Of a stretch of DNA of 19,590 nt, positions 1 through 10,202 are shown in pieces. A program made the position numbers and the translations under genes. The DNA is from Acanthaster planci (Eukaryota; Echinodermata; Asteroidea; Valvatida; Acanthasteridae). The notes below the pieces were generated by a model that was not told where the DNA came from, did no database searches, and worked only from the letters and a program-made list of their open reading frames with translations. The stretch spans positions 124,776 through 144,365 of the forward strand of contig NW_019091556.1 in NCBI RefSeq assembly GCF_001949145.1, read 5' to 3'. Positions within the stretch are counted from its first letter, which is position 1; each line of letters begins with the position of its first letter.

Positions 1-1226
1 TGGAAAGAAGTCCAAACAGACGCCATTATTTGGCTATTTTCCCCCTACAGTTACCTATGGCATCTGAAGTAATAACACGATGGAAAAAAGTTGAATTTAG
101 TATGTTTAAGCTTTAGCATGTTTAACACAATAGCAGGGAAAATATTGGGATAGGCCTATTATTGCAGAAAATGCTTTCAGACAAGTCTCACAGTCACACG
201 GTTTGTGCAAAAGGGAGTCTAGAAGTAGCAGTGTACGTCCGTAAATGAAACTCTGATTATTTTGACAAAGGGAAGTAGGCTAGGCCTAACGTTAAGCTTA
301 GGCCCTACCCCAAAACTGTCCGCTCCGGACACTGGACCCTACAGTTTTGAGGGTACCTGGGCCCTAGGCTAAGTAGGGTGATGGATGTTCATAGGCCTAG
401 GTGAGGCTGCAACTTAGCATGACAAGATTGAACACTGTCATGATCGTCGAACATGCATGCCATGTACGTCGAATGAACATGATCAGATGATGATCGAAGT
501 CACAACAGGATTTTGTGATTGTGTTGATTAACTGATGGTGTAAACATGGTAAACAAGTAAAACATTACAGCCGTCAAATGAAAAAGCACCACCACTAGCA
601 TGATCACTGACACGCAGAACAAATTTACGCCTAGGCCTGGCGCATGGCGGCCGGCTTCAATTTATCAAATTCATCACGAAATAGTTTCAGTGCAGCCTAC
701 CGTAAATAACGTAGGCCCTGGTCTGTTCCTAAACAGATGGATAATCACGAACAGACTCTAACATGTAAGAATTCTCTACCTCCAGCCTCCTCTGAGTTGT
801 GTGTCTAATGAAATAAATTAAAATCTGCGTGAAACTAGACTAAAAAGGGAGACCACTCCCCTCCTAGACGCAAACACTCACATGTCTCGGCTTGTTCGTA
901 TGACCTCTGACCCTAGGTGTGTGTGTGTACATGTTGCGCGCGCGATACAAACGGTACATCTCACTGATCTCTGTACTATGTACGTTTACAGTACCAATAG
1001 CCAATCAATACGCCAGTCGTAAAAATTCATGAATATTCATTCTAAACTTTTGCCCACAGCATGCGCGCAAAGAGATCGAGTGCCTGGACGCTACGTACGT
1101 GCGCGGCGCTATACTATCTTTGGCCCACAGTACGCATGCTCGGGCTGAAGTTTTAGTGCACAAATTTGTGCGAACCCTACTGCTAAAACGGTACATCTTA
1201 TTTATTCTTATGCAACTTCAAAGAGG
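1..1226. other. Upstream region of M1AP, no gene recognised
   Basis: I see no protein gene on either strand. The stretch has several TAGGCCTA palindromes (151, 281, 392) and a small foldback in which TACCCCAAAACTGT (306-319) pairs with 341-355. It also holds an alternating GT/GC run near 918-945 and GC-rich CpG-containing DNA at about 1050-1140. The sequence CCCACAG followed by a GCATG motif occurs twice, near 1053 and 1125. The transcription start of M1AP should lie somewhere in 1000-1226. No TATA box is convincing. Confidence 0.5.
994..1005 (+). promoter_or_regulatory. Tandem CCAAT boxes, candidate M1AP promoter element
   Basis: Two CCAAT pentamers lie at 994-998 and 1001-1005. The second sits in AGCCAATCA, an excellent match to the NF-Y consensus. 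They are about 220-230 bp before the proposed M1AP start codon. GCATGCGCGC at 1059-1068 and ACGCATGC near 1132 resemble NRF1 sites. The promoter role is inferred from position and motif only. Confidence 0.35.
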
Positions 1227-4200
1227 ATGGAGAAACAGCACACAAGGGCTGTTTTTGCACGTCAGCCAGGTAATATAACGCGTAAAATACAAGACTCAGT
1301 CTCAGACAACAGAACCTGTGTTTCATTTGTCGTGCTCGCTGTGAAGCATTGCTAAAATTACCGGGCTAGGCTGCGCCCCATTCATGCCATTACGTTCATG
1401 AATGAGTTTCATAAATCTTATGTTCGTACTACGACCTCTAAAGTAACTGTTAAGCACGAAGGTCCCAAACTGTGGGACTCGGTCGATCTCTCAAAAGTAT
1501 CCTGAGTCTTTCGCTCTTTAAGAGTAAATATAAAAATATGATGTCAGACAATTATTTGCAAAGTAATTAAATATTCCTTTCACGGGGTTGCAGTTGCAGG
1601 GTAGGCCTAGGCTAGGCCTAGGTTTTTAATTCTGTTTGTCCTAGGCCTATATTCTTACTAATGCTATGTGTTTGTGTGTTAATTAATCTTTATTATTGAC
1701 TATGGGGATCACTACTTGCCAAGCTTCGCTTTTTAGTGATTTGCAACCACACACTTGTTTATATTACCTGCTGAGTGTGTTCCATTTTTTATGTGGAGAT
1801 AAACATAAATAAAGTTAAAGTTGAATGTGTAATGGAGTTCATATTGTGCGATTGGTTCACATGTGGATTAGCTTTCAGTCCCTGCCAGATTCCGTGGGTT
1901 TTACACAGAATTTTAGGCCCAGGCCTAACACAAGAAAAAATGATGCAGGCTTGGACTAGCATCACTAAACACAAACTTTATTTTTCAAGTGATACCCTTT
2001 GGCACCGAGTCTGTACTACTACTAGGCTAGAGCCTTGAAGTTCAAGGATTCTTTCATGATCAAATTTATGTTTGCAGGCATAGGCCTACCTTCAGTTTAG
2101 GCCTAGAAGTCAGAAGGCCTAAGCCTACTCAGTAAGTCAATCAATTTTTGAGCAAGATCTAAGTTGAATCATGTTTCCAATTCCTCAGCTCGTATTTTAC
2201 TGGTGGACTTCTCCCTGCCATTTAATGCTGGTATCTGTCACCTGGTTCACAAGTCTCTGGAGGAATTGTTTGCAGTCGTCTGCAGTATGCCTGGGATACC
2301 AAGGATCCCCTACTTTGGGCTTTTTGCTCTGGGCACACATGCCGAGGTAAATCAAAGCATCCAGGATGCAGTCAAGCGAATCAACCCTAACTCCCTTGGA
2401 GGGACCCTATTCCTATAAGAGATGGTTTGAATTCACCTTGGAAGATGACTGTGATATCGTGCTCAATAACTGTAGGGTTGATGTCGTCAAAATAGGGCAG
2501 GTTTTTGAGTTTAACACATGATACATGGTGGATTCAAATTGGCTGGCTAATATCAGTAAGAAAGATACATTTTCTCACAATTTACAATTTGAAACTTCCT
2601 AAAATAGGGTCAGTGCACTAAACAGAGTGTTGCCTTTGTTTCTTGGGGGGGGACTTACCAGGTTTGCAAGATTAAAATGACAAAAAATTGGGGGGGGTCC
2701 ACAAGTATACAATCCCCACTCCCTTGGGTGTGTCGAAAACTATTAAAATTAGCTGAACAGCAAATCAGTCAAAGAATCATTACAAAGGAAGCTCCAAAGA
2801 TTTTGAGTAATGTTCGCCTCAAATTTTAACGAGGTCCTATGGAGCCTAGGGACCTATATGTCCCTGATGATGCAGAAAATACAAAATGTCAAAACAAAAT
2901 GAGAAATTTCCCTGTACATGTTGCTGGTAGGAAAGTATTTGGCCCCATACAGTGTGTTTATCTTGCTTCACACTGACTCTTAAAGTGTCTCACACTGGAG
3001 TGTTAACAGTGAAGTGGACAACAAACTTTATTTATTTCTTGCAGAATCTGTTTCCGCTCCAACACATCAAAGGCAATTTCCAGCGGCTGTATAACGCACT
3101 GCAGGAATTGAAGTCATTCACGTCAGATAGTTTCATGACGATGGAATCATCGGTCAATCTAGGCCAAGCAATGAGAGAGGCAACAGTCCAGTTCCGTCGA
3201 CAGGCTCAAACACTACGACAGGTATGACGTGCCCTAAAGTAGCTCATTTAGTTAGTTTGCCCGTCACCCCTCCTGGGGTATAGGTCATCAACGAGAGTCC
3301 TCCAGAGCCCTCTGTTGTGCACTTTCAACTCTAGCTGCTTCCATGAGAGGCCCATCTTCCTGATATCTGACTGGATAAATATCTCATTAGGCCTCAGGAG
3401 TGTTGGCGGATTTGACGGGGGGGGGTTCAGAAATCTGTTGTACATTTGTGAAAACATGAGGTAAAACATGATGAACAGTTGTGCGATGGACTGTTTCCTG
3501 AATTCCTGAAACCAATGCCTTGCTAGCAAGGATTACGTCACCTGATGGTCACTTGGTTAGAAATGATGCCATCACAGGAATTGTTTGGAATCATTCAAAG
3601 ACGAAGGATATTAGTTCATTTCTAACATTTGAGAAACCATAACTTCTGTTTGGGATCAGTTGAGTGAAGATATGGCCTGCAGCAGGATATCTACAGGCCA
3701 ATTTGAGCAAACAGTATTGAAAATCTCTTGTCTGTTCACCAGATGACAGGCTTTAGTGCCCAGCTAGAAGTGACTCTTTTGACTTGTCATCAAGGGCCGT
3801 CAATTAGCAAACAGATTAATGAGATCTTACCTGAGATGGATCTGACATCATTGAGAGTAAGTAGCTTGTGTGCCGAGTTTTACCTTCTTATACTTGCACT
3901 TTACAGGGTAGTTGCAATCAATTTCTTTTAGGCCTTTCAACACTAGATAATCTCGGGGTTGACGCAGGGTTGAAAACTGGTGACAATTCACGCTTGAAAA
4001 TTTTCAACCTCGCATCAGCCCCCGAGATTGATTTTAACTTGGGTTGAACTCAACCTTGGTCCAGACCAGGGATGAGAACTCCGAATCAGGCTGAACTCAC
4101 CCCAGTAAGCCCGGTTCACACAGAATGACCATCCTGGGTTGAAATATTTCAACCCAGGGTGGTCATGGTTTCACCCAGGGTTGAGTTCAATCCGGGTTGA

Positions 4201-7200
4201 CAGGCTGTAGTTTTTTTATTCGTTTATGTAGCGAATCCAGGTTGTCACAGTACTGGCCGGGCCCAGTGGCCTAATATTCATGGACCCCTCTACAATGTCA
4301 ATTGACATTGACAGCTCACCAACCATCAAGATAGAAATGACAGGATCTCCAACTTCCTCCCAGAGCAGCGACCCACTAGCTCTAGGTGCTGTGGAGACGG
4401 TAACTCTGGAGCAAGGTACTCAAGGATGGAAGGAGACAGATATTGGTGGCATCTTGCTCTGTAAAGGCAGTAAAATTGATTGGAGTCGGACCAAGACTGA
4501 AGTCAAGAAAGATTTGTCACAGGAAGTAATGAGACAAAATGAAAGTTTGAAAGTAGAGATAGCAGTTGCATCCCTTAACTTATCAATTTGCTACTCTATC
4601 CGCTCTGAGCGGGAACAAGAGAGGGCGTGTTTATACATGAACATGCCAGTCCTATGGTGGCAACTCATCACATAGGCTTGACAGTTGATGTGCATTTGGA
4701 GCGGGGCACACTGAGTACGGAATGAATGGGGTTTTTTGCATGTGATCTGGGCAGGTGCGCGGTGCCTGGTTGTGCATTTCAGGCGGTCTCTTTCCTCTAC
4801 TTCCAATTTTGTTTAGATGAGATAAGTTTTCAAGAGTTTTTCCGCAGTTGGCTTCATGACTGTGGCACAGACAGAGAACATCTTCATCTTCAACTTCCTC
4901 CAACAAGTACGTATGACTCAAAGGTAACAAATGGAGTCAAGAACTCCTGACAACTGATAGCGTAGGGAAGATGCCCTGGATGTCTGTCAACAGAGAAACA
5001 ATGAGTTTCATGTTTTACCAGAAAAGGGAGCTTTTTCACCCAAGAGCCTTGTGGCATCGCTCAATTCACCTGAATCATACTTTAAAATGTGTGAAATTTG
5101 TATATCATCAACACTGAATGCATGAGATTTTAAGTTTTGTTACTAAAACACCAAGGACTCTAACTTTTCTCAACAGCTGTTGAAGACGACTGGTTGACCC
5201 TGAAATGTGATCTCCAGGAAAGTTTGCTCAGTTCATCCCAATTTCCTTTCCAGGCACAGTTTGTAAGTTTCTTACATACGGTACCTTCAAGAAGAATCCA
5301 CCTCCAGATACATGGTTCCTTCTTGCTTGTTCACAAGTGTTTACACGCTGAACAGAAAACTGATAAGAGAAGATGCTATCCTACCATTTATGAAAAAAAG
5401 TGTAGTCAAGATGACTTTTACTATAAATGATTGCAAACAGGTTGCAAATGCACCCACAACTCAAGTCACTTGTGTTTGATAAAAGAATCAAACAATCAAA
5501 GAACCCATCATTGAAACCATTTGAAATCAATATGCTTGGAAAAAAAACAACTGCAAGTTTGAATCCTCTTGAATCACAAAGTTGGAATCCTGCTTGATAA
5601 TCCTACTAATACTTTCTCCTTTCTTTCTAGGATATTCATGCAAGCATGGTTCCCAGTAAACCTATCGCCAATCAAATGTCTGGCAAGATCAACACTATCA
5701 CCGCCCCAATCATAACACTGCATACAATCCAAATGGTCAAGGTGTCAGGCCTACACGTATGCGACTCCACAGTAAGTTGCCACTGTCAAGGTCCAAAATG
5801 TGGCAAATAGTTGCAAAATCTGAAACAAATTACACGACAGAATACAGGCTGATTTTATTAAGAAGGAAATGCCTTGCACTTCCTATTTGTAGGATCATGC
5901 CAGCAAGACTTTGTGTTGTGATGTAAAATGGAAATTCTTGTAACTTTTTTGCATTATATTAACAGACTTGTATGGTTACATCTTTTTAAGATCCTGTAAA
6001 AAAAATAACTGCTTACTTTGTTAGGACTCAAACCTTCTGCTTTAAGTCCTTTCAATCTTTCAACCACCTGGGCCAGTGTAATCCACTGCTAGAGCTCAAT
6101 TCTCTCCAGCCTGAAAATAGACTGAAATGAACCAGTAATCCACCCTGAGCAGAAGCACCCCCTCATTGGTTGAAAAGAGCCATGTTGGTCAGGAGTGTTT
6201 ATTTGGTTGGCAGCAATGCGACTGCAATCCTTGCGTGTCACACTCTTTCGTCAACCAGTGATGCATAATTACTTCCAAAGGAGCCTCCGTTGCTAGGAAA
6301 ATAATTGCGGCCTCTCTTGATCCAGCCCAGAGCCCATTATTAATTTCTCTTGTACTTGTAGGTCTTTGGAATGCCTCTCCTAGTCAAACCGACATCATGT
6401 TGGCAGCTGGATTGGGAAGAGCTAGAGTCAAACCAGCAACACTTTCACGCTCTCTGTCACTTGCTTCAAGAAAAGGTACTCAGTCAAATTTGCGACCCAA
6501 CATTCTATAACCAGACTAAAGGCTTCTTAGCTTACTGTCTGGAAAATGACACCAGTATACACGTGAACAATGCCAACTCCACAACTTGTAGTGCCCGTAA
6601 CTACCAAATCTTTCTGCAGAAAAACATCTGCACAGTGGAACATCTGAATGTGTGAAACTAACGATGGGGGATACGTTTGGTTTGGAATGATATATCATAT
6701 TTTGATTAAAACACGTAATTTAAAAATAAATCAATCTCATTTTATGGATAACTTATGATTGATGTCATTTCAAGTTTGGAAGCTCCTTAATTGCTTTGAT
6801 CATTTCTCATTCCAGAGTTTAGCCTTAGTGACCAGGCTGGATGACAACACTCCTTCACCTAGCTATCAGACCCCAAAGCCTAGTGGCCATTTTATCCTTC
6901 TACCTTCATCAGGTCTGTCTCTCCTCCTCAAGCCTATTGCTGTTAAGGAACTCATACTACCAACAGATTGTAGCCAGCAGGAAGAGCAACCTGTCTCCGA
7001 CTTTCTACAGAATGTCACAGCTCGTTTGAATAGGGTACATCTTATTTATGACGCTGTAAACTCAGGAATTGGGATTATTATCCTGAAGAATAGGCCTTTT
7101 GGAAAGATGTATTGTAATTGTATTTATGTATTCTACACTTTCCATAGATTTCTACAAAGTTTTTGCTTCCTCCTTCATGACTTGCCAATTGGACAAAAAA

Positions 7201-7728
7201 TTACCAAATGCATTATGAAATCTGCAAACTGAACAGTGGCAAACAGAGGTTTGTATTTTGCCTTACACAGCTGGAGGTCGCTGACCTTTATAACCCACTT
7301 ATGAATACATCCCAGCTTCACAAGAGCCTGATGGGGACACTTGTCCGTGACAAGGGCACCAGGCCAGTGCAGAGTACCGGGAGGCAACTCAAACGCAAAA
7401 CAACAGACACAAACACAGTAAGCGAACCTCCAGATGATAGCCTGAGAAAATTAATTACAAAAAACAAAATTCCTACTTGAAAGTCAGATTTTCAGTGTAG
7501 CTTTTCAAGACACCTGTAATTTCCCATTTCTATACATTTCAGCCTTCAAGGATGTACCCAACACAAAGATGCTCATCTTACCTGTACCCAAGCACCCATG
7601 CAATGCCTCATGGAAATACTTGGGGTAGCACCAAAGGCACATCAAGGGGTGTAAAGCCCCCTAGCGCCCAGAGATATCACCAACCACTTGCAATGGAAAG
7701 TACCACCTGCTATCCCCATACTGAGTAA
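1227..7728 (+). CDS. M1AP: M1AP (meiosis 1 arrest protein) homologue, complete, 12 coding exons
   Basis: Exons: 1227-1269, 2189-2346, 3045-3221, 3743-3856, 4232-4415, 4817-4906, 5177-5262, 5631-5771, 6362-6475, 6816-7034, 7271-7417, 7543-7728 (stop TAA 7726-7728). All introns are GT-AG, every junction phase closes, and the sum is 1659 nt or 552 residues. Collinear blocks shared with vertebrate M1AP include RILLVDFSLP (residues 16-25), HIKGNFQRL in exon 3, FFRSWLHDCGTD in exon 6, LKCDLQESLL in exon 7 and PTSCWQLDWEELE (341-353), the best-conserved stretch, followed by NQQHFHALCH. Exon 11 carries a basic RQLKRK patch. In vertebrates the protein is needed for male meiosis I and has been reported as a partner of the SHOC1/TEX11/SPO16 crossover complex. 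That role here is inferred from homology. The start is the first in-frame ATG after a stop at 1146-1148, with A at -3 and G at +4. Exons 1 and 12 rest on splice phase and open frame more than on similarity. Confidence 0.9.
1270..2188 (+). other. M1AP: M1AP intron 1 (919 bp), with TAGGCCTA cluster
   Basis: The donor is CCAG/gtaata and the acceptor tttccaattcctcag. The intron holds five of the eight TAGGCCTA octamers in the window (1602, 1613, 1642, 2081, 2098) and otherwise no recognisable element. Open frames of up to 87 codons inside it resemble no known protein. Confidence 0.7.
2347..3044 (+). other. M1AP: M1AP intron 2 (698 bp)
   Basis: The donor is GCCGAG/gtaaat and the acceptor tttatttcttgcag. 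Two G-homopolymer runs (near 2646 and 2689) are the only notable structure. Confidence 0.75.
3222..3742 (+). other. M1AP: M1AP intron 3 (521 bp)
   Basis: The donor is CGACAG/gtatga and the acceptor tctgttcaccag. A G-run near 3416 is the only visible structure. The 93-codon open frame on the other strand here looks random. Confidence 0.75.
3949..4205. repeat. Foldback repeat cluster, MITE-like, in M1AP intron 4
   Basis: Two hairpins lie side by side. Arms 3949-3976 and 4001-4029 are imperfect inverted copies ending AATCTCGGGG and CCCCGAGATT. A nearly perfect 42-bp palindrome at 4125-4166 is centred on GAAATATTTC and bounded by ATGACC and GGTCAT. Related GGGTTGAA/TTCAACCC motifs recur up to about 4205. 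The exact ends and any target-site duplication cannot be fixed from one copy. Confidence 0.6.
6024..6082 (-). repeat. tRNA-derived SINE-like head (A and B boxes) in M1AP intron 8
   Basis: On the - strand TGGCCCAGGTGG (6075-6064) fits the RNA polymerase III A box. GGTTTGAGTCC (6034-6024) matches the B box GGTTCGANTCC at all but one position. The two starts are 41 nt apart, close to tRNA spacing. No clean anticodon stem or CCA end is visible, so this is more likely a degenerate SINE head than a working tRNA gene. Confidence 0.4.
6138..6332 (+). repeat. Dispersed repeat, copy 1 (M1AP intron 8)
   Basis: The sequence from ATCCACC to CCCAGAG aligns with the reverse complement of 16188-16380. Its first 80 bp are roughly 85-90% identical by eye, including GAGCAGAAGCACCCCCTCAT. 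A second strong block is AGCCTCCGTTGCTA, and a third CCTCTCTTG. The length is about 195 bp and there is no open frame. The family is probably a short non-autonomous element. Confidence 0.75.
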
Positions 7729-7827
7729 AGTGGAAAATTTCTGCTGACTGAGGGGCTTTCTAGCAGTAATCCTCCACATCAAAACAACTGGGTAAGCACT
7801 TTACAAACTGATACTCTTGTTATGATG

Positions 7828-7837
7828 AATAAATAAA
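7828..7837 (+). terminator. Overlapping AATAAA polyadenylation signals, M1AP 3' end
   Basis: AATAAA occurs at 7828-7833 and again at 7832-7837, about 100 nt after the M1AP stop codon. These are the first canonical signals downstream, giving a short 3' UTR. Further AATAAA hexamers on this strand lie near 9056 and 9253-9262. Confidence 0.6.
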
Positions 7838-9365
7838 TGGACTATTTGAAACATCCAATGACGACTGAAGCTCTACAATTCATGGACTTCCTCACAAAGA
7901 CAGAAAGGTGGATGGAATTTGGTAACATGGTATTCATTTCTGTGTAGGATTCTCACGTAAGAGTAATCAGGTAAAATACATGTGCCTTACTTTCACTGCA
8001 TGACAAAGGTGAAATCATAAGCTCAAACATTCCAAGCAAACATTTTGATTTTAATGAACTCATCACATTTTAAAAAGAGCAAACCTACAGATGTCAAAGC
8101 TCTTGGCCACTTCTTGGCCACTTGACCCTTGAAACCTAACAACTAAAAGGTCCGAACGAAACATTGACTTTAATATAAAAACTGACAAAACTGTGGTATT
8201 TACAATCATCCTGATCAAATACTGTACTGTTGTACAAACTCAAAGCTCTCAACTCTTACCAGCAGACACATTTCGTGACAGCTAGATTTTCTGAAGTCAT
8301 TTTATGGAACCGGTCCACTCAACCTTGAAACTTGCAATGAGATCTTCAACCATAATTTTCAATACTAAGCAAAGATGCTTCAACCTGGATTAATAACCAC
8401 ACCTAGTTCAATAACTAGGATCGGCCCTAAGGTGCTAAGGTGATCAGCTAAGGTGCACTTCCTGACTGCCATGTGTCTTACAGTCACTCATAACTTGGGT
8501 TCTTGTGACTGCAATGAAAACCATGTTGTAAGGCTTTCTTCAACTGACAATGGGCTCATAGGGGCATCTTGGCCAGTTATAAGATTGTTGCTATTTGCTG
8601 TTGTTCAGCAAGTTGGTTAAATTTATACAGTTTTTCCATTTGAACAATTAGTGAAACAAATTTGGTCTGAACCAGAGTTTGATCCCCAGTGATATTTACT
8701 TAAAATGTTCATCTAGTTCTGGGAAAAGCTTTGGTGAATCCAAAAATATTCATTTTCAGGTCATCCAGAGAGAGTCTCATAAGGTTATACTCAAAACAAT
8801 TCATTTTCTACTTCTCGCCCAAAATAATCAATTCAGTGGTTTTCTGAGACTCTGCTTTTGTCAGCACCTGTTAATAATTCCTGTTCCTGCCACTTTTTGC
8901 AGTTTTTGTCAAAAGCTCCCCGTCCACTCTTAACACACTCAACTATGTTTAGAGACTTTTTACCGTAGTATTCCTTAAACACAGCTGTTACTTAACAATA
9001 TTATTAAAACACATTTTTCTGCAGTTTTTTGTCCTGTATATTGAAGAAAATTTAAAAATAAAAGCAAGTTGTTCAAAACTGCAGGTTGGTTTTCATTACT
9101 AAATAACTCCAAAGCCATTAGCGCCGACTTTGAAGGGGTTGGATGGCAAAAATTTTGTCTGGTTGAACCGAGTTGCTAAGCTAAGTTTGGTGGCAACCAG
9201 TCATGAGAAATGTAAACACAGCATACCAGGATAACTGGTAGTCTGTTTCTTCTAATAAAATAAACAGACGAGATCTGTGTTCAGAAAAGCTTTGTTAACA
9301 GTGAACTTTCCTTTTCACAATGCAGTGATTGTTTTCCAACTTTTCCAACTTACATTACGTAGGAT

Positions 9366-9371
9366 TTTAAT
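9366..9371 (-). terminator. Candidate ATTAAA polyadenylation signal for DDB1
   Basis: TTTAAT on the + strand reads ATTAAA on the - strand, the commonest variant signal, about 830 nt beyond the DDB1 stop. Other ATTAAA copies lie at 8169-8174 and 8050-8055. Which one is used cannot be told from sequence. Confidence 0.3.
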
Positions 9372-9464
9372 GATCACAAAGTATCATAAACATATCATGC
9401 AGATTTCCCCACACAAAAGCGAGAAAAGATTACATTGGGAAAACAGACTGTGCATGAAAACCTA

Positions 9465-9944
9465 TCACAGGTGATTTACAATACAGTACACCACCACAAA
9501 GTTGCCATGGAGAGGCAATTTTTCAAGTTTACCATCAACCTCAAAACGGCCAACTTCCAATGATTGTATTTGAGTGACTGTCAGTTGACAAATGGGGGAA
9601 ATCACACATAGATTGGGGCATTCCATGCTTTGGAAATACATTTGCAAATCTTTTACCAACTCAAACAATAGGAATGATTCCAGGTCCCTTCGTGCAGTCG
9701 GAGCATATTTTTCAACGATTTCCCACAGTGCACTTGGGCAATCCCACAGTGCACTGCAGCAACCTCTTGGTAGTGCAAATGTATTGCAAATCACCGGCAT
9801 TGATATCCTACCAGCCACAAGAACTGCAACATCATCCATTTTGTCTGTCCAAGTGAGACAGAACAGCAAAATCTTCACAAGCCCTTTCCTGTAGAGGTTT
9901 AGCATGTGACGTAACCTGACGGCAAAAAGCATTTCAGAAAACAT
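9465..9944 (-). CDS. Unrecognised 159-codon open frame, doubtful
   Basis: A single uninterrupted frame runs from ATG at 9944 to a stop at 9465, with a second possible start at MDDVAVLVAG. I recognise no family, and it shows no signal peptide or obvious repeat. It lies in the presumed 3' UTR of DDB1 on the same strand. It could be chance, a lost element or a small downstream gene. The length is above the other intergenic frames, but the codon pattern does not convince me. Confidence 0.15.
   Translation of the reverse strand: MFSEMLFAVRLRHMLNLYRKGLVKILLFCLTWTDKMDDVAVLVAGRISMPVICNTFALPRGCCSALWDCPSALWEIVEKYAPTARRDLESFLLFELVKDLQMYFQSMECPNLCVISPICQLTVTQIQSLEVGRFEVDGKLEKLPLHGNFVVVYCIVNHL
9721..9757 (+). 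promoter_or_regulatory. Twin ZNF143/STAF-like motifs, 21 bp apart
   Basis: TCCCACAGTGCACTTG (9721-9736) and TCCCACAGTGCACTGC (9742-9757) resemble the ZNF143 binding core TCCCAGAATGCACTGC, with two core differences in the better copy. Such sites normally lie in promoters, yet here no gene start is evident. The function is unproven. Confidence 0.3.
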
Positions 9945-10202
9945 ACCATGTGGGCACTGGCAATTTCAAATTGGAGTGTTCTATTGGCAATTTCACGCAC
10001 ACAAGAATGTTGAGACATCAAAGGCGCCCATGTTCTCGCGCACATCTGTGTGAATTGAACACCGACAGTCAACAATCACATGACTGAAAATCCTCTAGTC
10101 CAGAACACAGCTTGTGGTTTCTGAAATTTGAAGGTGCCGGCTCCAACCTCAGACTTGTCAGTAATTAACCTACTTGGTGTTTGGGGTGGTTAGATCCGAT
10201 GT

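Larger units (their letters stand above)
7838..10202. other. Convergent intergenic interval and 3' UTR of DDB1
   Basis: No recognised protein gene is present. It should include the DDB1 3' untranslated region, read leftward from 10202. Visible items are a threefold CTAAGGTG near 8428-8455, the 159-codon - strand frame at 9465-9944 and the twin ZNF143-like motifs at 9721-9757. Canonical TTTATT (AATAAA on the - strand) was not found, so DDB1 probably uses an ATTAAA variant. Confidence 0.6.

Noticed and set aside
4294-4309. 16-bp perfect palindrome AATGTCAATTGACATT
   Set aside because: It is inside coding exon 5 of M1AP, where the codons read as expected. Probably chance.
4416-4675. Extension of M1AP exon 5 to the stop near 4675
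   Set aside because: The donor CAAG/gtactc at 4416 joins in phase to FFRSWLHDCGTD in exon 6 as in vertebrate M1AP. The extension has no similarity and is intron.
8660-8690. B-box-like AGTTTGATCCC
   Set aside because: No A box lies at tRNA spacing upstream, so there is no support for a tRNA or SINE.
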